Origin: Euborellia annulipes
Taxonomy: Eukaryota; Arthropoda; Insecta; Dermaptera; Anisolabididae
Direction: 5' to 3'
Assembly (NCBI GenBank): GCA_023213315.1
Contig: JAKCPI010031626.1
Span: forward strand, 80,136 to 144,135
Length of the DNA: 64,000 bases
Both the position numbers and the translations under genes were made by a program. The notes beneath the pieces are model-generated. The model did no database searches, was not told the DNA's origin, and was given only the letters and a program-made list of their open reading frames with translations. This document shows positions 35,201-47,200 of this stretch, in pieces. Position 1 is the stretch's first letter. The number at the start of each line of letters is the position of its first letter.

Positions 35201-38200
35201 AAAAAGAAGACGAAAGAGAAATAAATTATCAATTTTTACTTTCTCTTACATATGAAATATATAGAGAGAAAGTATTTTCTAGAGAGTAATACTTTTAAAT
35301 TCGTGTGATGGTATGGTGTTCACGATAATTAAAACAAAGTATTGTACTTATTATACAGGAATTTTATTGGCAGGCAACTGTTGTGTGCACATTCTCACAG
35401 TTTCAGATCATCATCAGGCCTGAACATACATCTATCTGGTCAATTTTATTTATGGTCCTTATTTATAGAGGTCAAAATTTTTTTCTAGAAATTTAATAGC
35501 AGTACCCGTAGACTTGATGCATTAAAAAATATTGTCTGTAAAATTTGAACTCATTTGTAAAACAGGCCGGCTTTGAACTTTAAGAATTTTCTTAAAACTT
35601 ACTTTTAAGCATTCCCTTTGTATTCGTCTACAAGGGATTAAATTAATTTAACATTCAAATAAAGCCAGACATTTATTATTTAGAATCTTTTATTGCTTAA
35701 AATTACCTTAAATAATTATATATAATTACTTTCTTTTATATAGAGATTGATACATAATAAATGAATAGAACTAATAAGAAAAGATAGATTTTTAATAACC
35801 CCATCTTCCTTAAATTTTAATTATGCTTAACGAATTTGAATGTAACATATCAAAAAGGTCATTCAAACTATCTTTAAATTCTTACCCAGACTTGGGTTTG
35901 TATCTAAATAGTGAGGCTAGAGTATCCGCCTCTTGTGCTAAGGGTTCAAATAATATCCCGTGGGCTAATTAAAATAGAATAAAGACATGCGCCTTGAATT
36001 GTGATTCTAAAGAGAGATAGATTAAATTGTATCATCTGTCAAAGTTCCTTAGCATCAATCTTTCATATTTCTATTTCATTTCATAATTATTTTTCAATCA
36101 TATTTTTCAGTTCAATTATATAAAATTTTATTTAACAAATGTGTGAAGAGTTTATAGTGTTTAGTCAAATCTGAATTGAATATTAATATCTTATTCAAAC
36201 CAAACAAAGATCTGGAAAATTATTTAAATAAAATTATATACAAGCTGCCAGAGTTATCAAAAGAAATTGTACAGTGCTTCAAAAATTTAAAGAACAGTAA
36301 AAATATGCTATCACAAATTGAGAGCTTATATTATATTGTTTTTATATTAACAAAAACAAAACTATTTAACACCTTTATCACATTAAAATTAATTAATTAT
36401 TTTTAATTAATAATTTTTATAAAAAAAAGAAAAGTTTTTTTGGAAAAAAAAAATATTTTCTAAAAATAAAAAAAAAAAAAAATTGTGTGTTAAAAAAAAA
36501 AAATTGACCCGATGTTACATCAAGTTTGAAATAGTAATTTGTATGTTTCAGGCCTGATGATGGTTCTTTTCGAACCGAAACTGTGAGATTGAGCACACAA
36601 CAGTTGTCTGGAAATAAAATTCCTGTATAATAAGTAATACTTTGTTTTAATTATCGTGAATTCCATCATACGAATTTAAAAGAAGTAAATCTCCAAGTAA
36701 AAAAATTAAACATTTTTTAGTTAACTTTTTGGGCATCGGCAGACCAGATAATATTTATTTAAATTGATTATAGAAACGATATCGCTTTTTTTTGCAAATA
36801 ACCTCTAATATTTTTTATAGTTAAAATTTTTTTTAATGTACTGTTTCAAAGCTAAAATAAACCCGAACAATATAAATTTTAAACTTAGCAGTGTAAGTTT
36901 GAGAGGAAAAGAAATACACCTCATATTATCATTTATTTTTTAATAATAAATTCCTTTTAAATTTTGTAGTGTTCACTCAATTACATTTCAGAAATAATGA
37001 TTTACCTTATTAAAAGGAAGATTTAAATCCTGCAAACACTGGGATAATAGTTTATCAGTTTTCCCAGATGCGAACGTTTTTGCGATGACTTTGACGGAAA
37101 CCCTTCCTCGAGGGTCTGTCATAAAACCAAGGCGCATCCAACTGGAAAGGAATTCGAAATATTTTAACCGACCAACAGTTACAAAATATTTAACTGTTTA
37201 TATTATATATCTTATATTAAAAAAAAATTGGGCTTCCTGAGAATATAATAATTTAATTTTAAGAAATTTTAGATGAAAGATATTACATGCAATACGATGG
37301 GTAAAAAATAAATAAAAAGACGAGAATATTTTTAGATGCCCAAAATATCTATTTACATTCCAATTACATGAAGGCATAAATAAAAAATAATTATCAAGCA
37401 ATGTCGTTTCCAGAATTTGTGTCAAATGAAGAGGAAAAGAAAGTAATTTTTAAAATTATTATAATTTTTCAAACATAATAGTCTAACTAATTTCATAATA
37501 ATTTAAAATTAAACCCTTTGATAGAATAAAAATAAATTTCTTTTGACCACAAGGTCTTGACTTAATTTTAAATATGAAATCTGGAACAAGCGTGTGAAAG
37601 GTCGTAGGCTAGTAGACATCGATATTCAATATAAATTGTATAATATACCCTACTCAGACGCATTGCGTGTGGGGAAAGAAAAGAAATGGAACGGTAGGAA
37701 AAATTTTGTTAAAAACAAAATAAAACATAAGAACACGACTTGATATTTTTACAAACAGATCTGAAATTGGGCAAATTTAATTTTCATACGTTAAATTTTA
37801 ACTAATTATCCAGTTCCAGCTCAATAATTAAATGAAAGCATTGTTTAATCTTAAAAAATTTCCACAAAATAGCAATAATTTACAGCAAGCAAAAACATTT
37901 AAATTAGCTATTGTGAAAAAATTATTTTTAAAAAATCCTCCATTATTTCATTTTTATTACAATACTTTGAAAATTTATATAAAAAAAAGCGTTGTAAAAA
38001 ACTAAAACCACCTTGATGTACAATATAAATAAATATGAGGAAATAATTTTTTTCTATGCGTAATTATGAATGCGTTATATAAAATGTCATATAGGTGTGT
38101 AATACATACGGAAGTGAAAATAATAGACGAACTAATAATATATAATTTTAATTGTAATTTGTATTGATATTTTTTTTTTTTTTTTTTTTTTAGAAAAATT

Positions 38201-41200
38201 TCAATAAAACGATCAATAATTAAATGAAATCAAGATAACTTGATAAAGAACTTTCTAATAATAATAATAATTTTTAAACTGTAAAAATTTCACTGGCAAG
38301 ACTAAATATATTTTTAAAGCTAGTAGATATAGTAAAAAAAATCCTTACAAAAGATTTTATAAATCTCTCTATGCAATGTTCATTCAAATAGTCTACGTTC
38401 TGTTTCTTAATACTAATTAATAATTTAGAAAAAGAAATGCAGAGCACCAAATTGTAAAAAAAGTTAAACAAGTGATTATTAATTTTTTTTTAATTAAGAA
38501 AATGAGGAATTAACAAAAAAAAAAAAAATGACAAATTTTTATTTATTTTTTTGAATGTCGATGTTTCAAGGGCTGGCCATAGCGTAGTCGGCGCCCTGCT
38601 CATGGGCGTACCCAGCGAGGGGCAGGGGGGCAGCTGCCCCCCTAGAAGCAAAAAAAAAAAAATTAAACGTTTATAAAGTGGTGAAACGAAACAAAATTGG
38701 TGGATAGCGGCGGCGAATGATTATTTTTGTTAGGACTCGAGGGTTTTTAGGCCTTTAATTCGAAGGCTTTTCCCCTCTATATTAAAAATAGCTATGTCCC
38801 AATCTGGACGACCATGATCTGCCCCCCCCTGGACGACCATGATCTGACCATGCCCCCCCCTAGATTTGATCCTGGGTACGCCCATGGCCCTGCTGTGAAC
38901 TTTTTTCTTTCTTTTTTTAATCCTCCACCCTTATATTTTTTCAAAGACAATAGTGGCTAATTTTCGAGCAATAAAAATATAATATTGTTATTAATAATTT
39001 AATTTCATCTAAATCTTTATAGTGTACCTAATTAATTATATATTCATTGATAATTGCAAGTATTTTAAATATATTAGCTTATTTTAAAAAAAATTCCTTT
39101 TGACATTTAATTTGGTTGACTTGATTTAATAATTTTAAAAACATCATTCATATTAATTATTTAAAAAAAATAATCTTATAAGGCGGCCTCTTAACGAGGC
39201 TCCCTTATGAAACTGTGCATCCCTTGAGCCGGCCCTGGGACCCTCTGTTCTTCGGGACAGAAAAATTGTCAAATACACACATTAGGTCTACTATAATTAT
39301 CTAAGTTTTTTAATATTCAAGTTTCCTGTACCGGAATCATTTATTTCTTTGTCATATAACCGTGAATCCAATATTAAACATATTTAAATAATATTTAGTA
39401 ATGAGCCAGAAACTTTTTTTTTTTTTAAGTCTCTTTCCTCTATTTAGATCCGATTAATATTTTAAGCAATAAAATTCAGAAAATTTTCATCGCGACAAGC
39501 GATTCTCTGACTCTTAACACAAGAGGCAAGACCTTACTTAAAGTGCTACAGCCAGTTACGCCCAGAAACGTTGACAATTAAATAATCCCTTTTTGTATTT
39601 TATCACCGGCTGACATCATTCTTTTTCCTTAGAAATTAAATTACCCAGCTACATGTATATTTGCATAAGCTAATTAATAATTTATTAACTTTATAATATA
39701 TAATATAGAGATTTTTTAAATGTATTTTTTATGAATAAAAGAAAAGGCTCTAAAGAACAAAGGTCACCTATGAAGTGAACTCTTGATTAGCAAATAGAAA
39801 AGTCCGGATGTAAAAAGTTATTGGTTAATAAAATAATTAAAATGTGATCTATAGTAGGTTAGAAAATTCATATGGTACATATATAGTTCATGTCCATATT
39901 AGAAAATTGATAGTATAGATTTTAAATAAAAAGAAAATATAGCAAAATATATTCTGATTAAAGCCAAAATTCTCTCTTTCTTTTTTTTTTTTTTTTTTTT
40001 AATTATTTATTTGGCTCCTGACCAGCGGTCTTCCTGCCAGTTTCACAAAATACAATAATTATATATAATACATATAAAAAACATATTCTCCCTTTCAATA
40101 ACATATTGTGTTCTTCATGTCACTTTGTTGTTTGTACACAAAAGCCACAATGAGTTGATTATGTTCTTTTTGTAAAGGGGCTGAAAATACAATTTTTTTT
40201 TATTCGAGTGTGGAAGTGGCTGTGATTAATATATTTGATCAATGGAAGGAGGTGGTTGCCACCAGGAAGGTGGACCGAAACTTGAGTTTCATTGATTTAA
40301 AGAAAATAATACAATATTTTTTGTCTAAATTCGATTTCTATGTAGCCTACTTAAAATTTTTTTACAATAATAATCTAAATTAAAGGAGAAGTAGCTTTAT
40401 AGTGTTTGAATCAGAAAAAAACAAGACTTATGCAGACAATTTTATTTATTTTTTTTTAATTAGCGCCTCCGCCAACGTTTCGGTCCAAGTGTGGCATAAT
40501 CTAAGGGTATAATTAAAATGATTATTATTTCTTCTAAGGCTGCGATTTAAACGCGTTCAATAAAAATTTAATTTTATTAAAAAATGAAGCCTTAATAAAT
40601 TATGAGTTTTTTTTATTATATAATATATTTTTTCATTAATTTAGGTTAGTATATTTTGCCTTTTACATAATTCCATTATTAATTATTGATCATTTGTAAT
40701 TGAATATATTAATAAAAAAAAGGGCCTTATATAACTGATAAATGATAATGGGAGAATTTTCAACTCACTGTTTCATGATATTGGTCCTAGGGCAAACGTT
40801 ATTCATCTTGTTGTTATGAGTAATTGTTCTAAGGCCTTCTTTCCACGTCTAGGAAGACAGAGCATGCCACATCAAACATACATGCTAACAAAAGAACTTT
40901 AAAATACAAAATAAAACAATTAGATCAGAGAGGTGAATTCCCTTCTCAGCATACGTATAAAAATAAATAATAATTCGTAAAAAAAAATGCATAATGCAAA
41001 TATTAAAATTCAGAGAATACACCTCAATTCTAATATTAATAATAATAAAGTACACTCATAAAATTTAAGATACTAAAATAAAATAACTATAAAATAGTGA
41101 TTCTCATTAAGATTAAGAAATAATTTAGGCCTCATATCTAATGAGCATGAATTATCCGAGTGTTTTCTTTTTTAAATAAACCCAATACCAAAAAATTCCC

Positions 41201-44200
41201 AATAAATCATTGATAGTGAAAAGAAACACCCCTGAAATTCTTTTTGGGGCTTCAAGTATTAAAATTCTTTTGAGGATGGTAAGGCGTTAAGCCAGCCGAA
41301 ATATTTGCAGGCGTTCCTAAAAAAAACTTTGCTGTTTTTATTTGTCCAGAAATCACAGATTATTTTATTAATATGGAAGGAATTTTTTAATAAGCCTACG
41401 GGTCAAATGAAACTTTAGTTGGCACTGAGACAATTTTATGAGTACATATGATACATATTAAAAAAAAAAATAAGTGCATAATTGATTGTTCTTTTTTTTC
41501 ACTAAAAGTCATTTAATGTGAAATTTTTACTTTTTCTGTCTATTATAAGATAAAGTATTCGCATTATCTTGTAAAATTTGTTTTCTTGCATTTTTCAAAT
41601 AAGAGCCACTAAATGAGAAAAAAATTCTTAACGTATGAGCGGGGGGGGGGGGTGTCAGGGGTTTGAGTCAGTTTTTTTTTTTGATATCTCTATAGAAGGT
41701 CTCAAATTTATAATTATAATAAGTTTTTAAAATTTGGAGTGAATTAGATCAGGGGAATACAAAAAATCCCCTCGATTATTTATTAAGATTTTTTTTCGCA
41801 GTAATCTCTTGGCCGAAATTTTTTTGAAACTTAGTGGTAGTATTGAAAGTGGATTTATTCTTAAAAGCGATAAAATGGATTTTAAGATAATCCAACGAAT
41901 AAGATTATTCGACGTCATCACTTAGTGAAATGATTATATTAAGTTTAAATTAATTTATTGTATAATATAGGTAGCTCTATTTTAGAAGAGAGGAAAACTT
42001 TTGCATCGTGGCCTATTTTTATTTTTTACTATTATTAATATTTTTTTTCCCCTGGCCCATATTACATCATTAGTTTCTTGTCCTGGAGATCGGGGGTGGG
42101 GGTTAACCTCTTTAGGACCGCGCCTGCTGGCAATCAATCAATTAAAATAAATAGGGACAGATGAAAAAAGGTCTTGAAGATTTTTTTTTCTAAATATTGT
42201 ACAAATTTTTAATATTGAATAAATAAAACGAAACAGAAAGAAAATACAGAGTGCCAAGTAGTTAGTATATAATTAAGTATAATATTTGATTGGCGTCACG
42301 CCAATAACCAATTTTGTAGAAGAGAAGGGTATGCGTAGAAATGAAGGCGAACGAATTCTCTCTCTCTCTCTCTCTCTCTCTCATGAGGTGGGCAAACATT
42401 TTTGTGATTGGTTGAAGGCATATTTTAGGGGGAGGATCACTCGACTTCTGGACAAGTGTTTTTAATTACACAAAACTACAAAATTTATCGACAATTACAA
42501 AAATCCTGCAGATAATTTTAGTATATTAATATTCATTATTATATTATAATAATATTATCTTAATGAGATTCACATAAAACATACAGGCGTCGATAAATAA
42601 AATTTAACTCTTTTTTTTTTAAGCATATAAAAAAAATAGATAAAAAAATACTCTGGAGGTCGACGCTTAATAAAAGACACGTAAATATGAAAAATTGGAA
42701 TGTCCAAGCACTAAAAAAGACATGCAAAGAAGGGGAAGAGATCCTCCGCAAGAAAACTTACTGCTTCTTCAAGCAGGTCATGGGACAAACGTTATTGGCC
42801 TTGACGTTGTGAGTGATTCGTCTGATTCCGTCAAGCCAAGCCTGAATGAGCCACAACCAAACACCTTTCAATATTTCTGTGTCTTGTTTTCACTTTTTGT
42901 ACATTTTATTTATCATTTATTATAAATTAATAAAGAAATTCTTTCAAAATAAAGGAGAGGACAATAAATTTCACCTAGTGTTTAAATATTTAGAAAATAT
43001 TTTTTTCCACATCATATTTAAACATTTTTAGCATTAATTCAGGTCTATTCTCTAAAAACAGACGTTAAAATTTAACATCATAAATTGGGTGTTAAAAAGT
43101 AAAGTAATAACACTAACGTTAAAAAATGCTATTCTCTAAACAAAGTTTTAACACCAATGTTAACATGTTGCTTTTATCTCATAACCTTACTTTTTGGTTA
43201 AAGACGCCATTTTTATGGATTAAATACACTGTAAAAAAAAATATGAATTTTTAATCATTTTTCATATACTTTCGTGGTTTAATTTTAATATACCCAGGAT
43301 ATGAAATAAAATTAATATAAAAGTTTATGAACAAATTACTAACTTTTAAACTTATCTTTTTCTTTGTGTTCCGCCAAATTTTGAAATCGTTAAAAGTGTA
43401 CCGCAACAAGTTGAGAATCACTGGTCTAAACGTTCTCAAATAACTCGACTACCTCAAGGAATTTTTATTAATATTATTTTATAATTATTTTAAGGAAACT
43501 TGAAATTATTCTTTTAAAATTTCACAAATCTAAATTTATTAAATTCTGGTTTGAAATTCGCGCTCTAAGCTATTTAAATATTTATGAAGTATATTACAAT
43601 CATACTAATTAAATAATTTTTATAAAGTAATTCAACTAAATAGCTATAAAAATTCAAATTCAAATTAACAATTTCACCAAAATAATTAATTTTAAAATAT
43701 ACAAGAAATTTGTTAGGTTAGCAACAAATTGAACTTTCTCATATATATTCATAAACAGTTTATGAAACAGAGTTCCTATACTTGTATAGGAAGTTTTCTG
43801 GAAGTTTTTTAACAGTGTAAGACTTTAAAATATTAAAGGCACCCCCTAGAAATGACATTAAATTTTAACACTATTGACTATTAACGCTTTGGCATTAAAG
43901 TTTTTGTTTACAGAATAGCAATTGAGGCAAGAAGGAGTTAAAATGAATTAACGCTAATTTCAGCCGTTAAAAGTTAACGTTTTTGCTTAGAGAATAGACC
44001 TGATTGTTTTGAGAAAAGCAATCAATAACATCTCAAAAATCAATTAAAAATATTTTCCTAAATATTTAATTTTGGTCAAATAAATTTTATAAATAGTTTC
44101 TATCAAATTTTAAACTAACCCCTCACTTGGTATCTCGTTGCAAAATCCCTTTACCATGGGCCCGATTTACCCGTCCCCGCCCTTTGCTTTATACTCAAAC

Positions 44201-47200
44201 GCCCGTGAATGAACTAAATTTGAAGTCGTTAAAATTTTTTAATCATCATTCTAATTTGGCTTTATATGAAAGTTTACTGGTTTAGTAAGATACTTAATAA
44301 TTAGTAAATAGACAAATAAAGAGAAAGTTTTTCCTTTAATAAGTTATTATACCAGTTCGAAAATTAGATAATTATACTAAAGTAATTCACTAAATTAAAA
44401 AATATCATTTTGTCCTAAAAACTATTTAAAACTGTCTTTATCCCGAAGTTACCGATGATCAACAGTTCTTTTTGTTATTTTATTTTCGTTAATTTGTAAA
44501 TCAAAAAAAACTTTTGTTTAATTGCCTTATTAAATAAATAGATAATGGGTAAGGTACGTTTGTTTAGTAAATAGTAACGGGATCGTTATTTTGAAAGAAT
44601 TTCCGCTTAAACTTGATTGTCACGTATGAGGGAGTTCTACTCTAATCAGAAGCGGATTCCGTAGGAAAAATATTTCACGCTAATAAATAAAATTAGTCCC
44701 AAAAATCCAGAATCCAAAATTTTAAATTTAGGCATGTTAGAGGCTGGAAACTATGGGGACTTGATCCAACCGCGGTTTAATCCGTCTCTGACACAGAGTA
44801 GCTATTCAATCAAGATTATTTTTCAATTTAAAAAATATTCGATATATTAACTGTGAACTTTAAAAATCTCTCCTAAAACTCTATTTTATTAAGTCTGATG
44901 AGACTACTTTTTAAAATTTAGTTCACTTATGTCATTTGTTCCAGAGCAGGCCACGCATGCGTGGTTGTTTGCAGATGTGAGATTGACAAATGCGAATGAT
45001 ACCGCGCTCCTGGATGCTATTAGTAATCTAATCGATTAAAAGAAGAGATTTCTAAATCACGGTGAATTATAAACAAATGGAAAATTTTATTAATTAAAAA
45101 AGAAAGGAGAATAAATAAATGAAAAATATATTTCAAATATTAGGCCTATTTAATTTTTTTTACAATTGATTTTAACAAAAAATATTTGAAATAAGTCAGC
45201 CAATACATACTTTGGCAGTTTCGGCATCAGGGCAAATCACGTGCTGGTAGTTGATGTTGATATAATCTGTACCGCTGCATATAGTCAGAGATTTATCTTC
45301 AAGATTATGTCCATGCTTATTGACTAGTTGGTTGTACAATCGGGAATCCTAAAAAATAAATAATACATTTAGATTATATAGTAGGCTGGGATGAGTAGAG
45401 TAATGGGGTTGGAGAATAACAACCAGCAGATTTTTCGCTCCACCTGACGTCCTTTATTTGGCAGATATATCGATGGATAGGACACGCATCATCTTCAGTG
45501 CCGCGAGGATATAGTAGGTGGTCTTAGTCTAATTTTATTTAGGGGCATTTAACATGTTTAAAGCCCTAAGGCATTTAATAAAATTAGACTAAGCCCACCT
45601 ACTATATCCTCGCGGCACTGAAGATGATGCGTGTCCTATCCATCGATATATCTGCCAAATAAAGGACGTCAGCCAGAGCGAAAAATCTGCTGGTTCTCCA
45701 ACCCCATTAAATAATACATTTATTTACATTTTTGGACTAAATATCAGGAATTATTAAATTTAAAGTGGAGGCTCATGACTAATCAGATAACCTATTGAGA
45801 CAGAGTAAAAAAAAAAAAAACCGTCGACTTTAATATTATGGTTTCGTGGGGTAAATCACAAAGTTATATGTTTTAATATTGGTATTTTATTTATTATTAT
45901 AAACACTTTATATGTGTTTCGACACTTTTTGCGTCATCCTCAAAAGTAATACAAATACTGTTTGTATGGGCGTAACTAGGGGGGTGCCGGGGAGGGAAGG
46001 GGGGCTGGCCCCCCAGAAGGCTTGTGGACCCCCCAGAAAGCTCCCTGCCCCAAGAAAAATTGAGAAAATATGGGGCTTTCCAGACCCCCCGGAGGATAGC
46101 TGGTCCCATGCCCCCCCCCCAGCGAGGACGGCTGGTCCCATGGCCCACCCCAGCCAAATTCTCTAGTTACGCCCATGACTGTTTGTCACATATTTGTATT
46201 TCATCTTCAAAATGTATTTATATTATTTGTATTTCATCTTCAAAATGTATTTATATTACATCTTCAAAAGTAATACAAGACAAAGAGTATTTGTATTATT
46301 TCTGAGGTTGACGCACTGAGTATCTAAATATGTATAAAGTGTTTATACTAATAAATAAAATATTAAAACATATAACCTTGTGATTTAAATTTTATCGCAT
46401 TAAAAAAAAATAAAGAATTTTAGAGGGAAGTAGAGAAGATCTTCCAAAATTCCTTATATTTATTATGAGAGTTAAAAAATTACCCTCTAATCAGCAAAAG
46501 GAAAAATTGAAACTCCTGTAATTTTAAAGGAAAACATGGCTAGATAGAGCTATAAAATAATAACTGGACAATTAATTTTAATGTGCTGTAAGAGGACATG
46601 TGAGATTAATTATAAAGAAATGCTTGAGTATTGTCCCACACATTTTGGCTTCATTATATAAGCGCGCAAAGTAAGCCTTCACCCTTGCTTGACCTCACAA
46701 AAAAGAAGACAAAAAAATAATATTTATTATAAACATATTAAAACTCTCAAGATACAACTCTATATTAAAACAGTCATGCACAAATTTTTAGTATGATGCT
46801 GACAAGTTTAATCTTGGCTGCGTCTGCATTAATAAAGTGATCAAAAATAATTTTTTAAGGAAAACAATTGTGATGAATTAAAAAAAAAATATTTATTTTA
46901 ATTAAAATAAAAAAGGTTGAATGAGTAAGAAGACCTTGTCAGAAACAGTCACTAATGATTTATATTTCTTTAAACAAGAGACAAAAAATTTCCAATCAAA
47001 AATAATGATGAACAGAATGAGTATTTTTTCGCTTAAAGTGTTTAGTTATAAGAAGGAAAATTTTTATTTTTCAGATTTTGAAAATAGATCGATTTTTTCG
47101 GAAACAAAATTTCAAACCTTAAAGCCGGATATACACATGCGATCACGAACCGAGAATTGCTTGGTACTAGTGTGAACACTCTCCAAGACGAACAGAGACA

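Larger units (their letters stand above)
35293..36684. mobile_element. PLE-type inverted dimer with long interior, norpA intron 5
   Basis: Arms of about 130 bp (ttttaaattcgtgtgatgg...gcctgaac / gcctgatgatgg...ccatcatacgaatttaaaa) bound a 1.1-kb interior. The interior includes a SINE-like copy at 35800-36245. The right arm has an intact hammerhead core. The left arm has CTGATGA and GAAAC but lacks most of stem II. No RT or endonuclease frame is present. Confidence 0.75.

Noticed and set aside
36176..36406. 76-codon open frame inside the dimer at 35293-36684
   Set aside because: AT-rich sequence inside a non-coding repeat; no domain recognised.
38567..39238. Possible larger hAT element from caagggctggcc to ggccggccctg-like ends around the nested MITE
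   Set aside because: The ends are only loosely inverted and no 8-bp duplication was found.
45897..46305. Several overlapping open frames on both strands
   Set aside because: They lie in a G/C-run-rich MITE with terminal inverted repeats; the frames are compositional.
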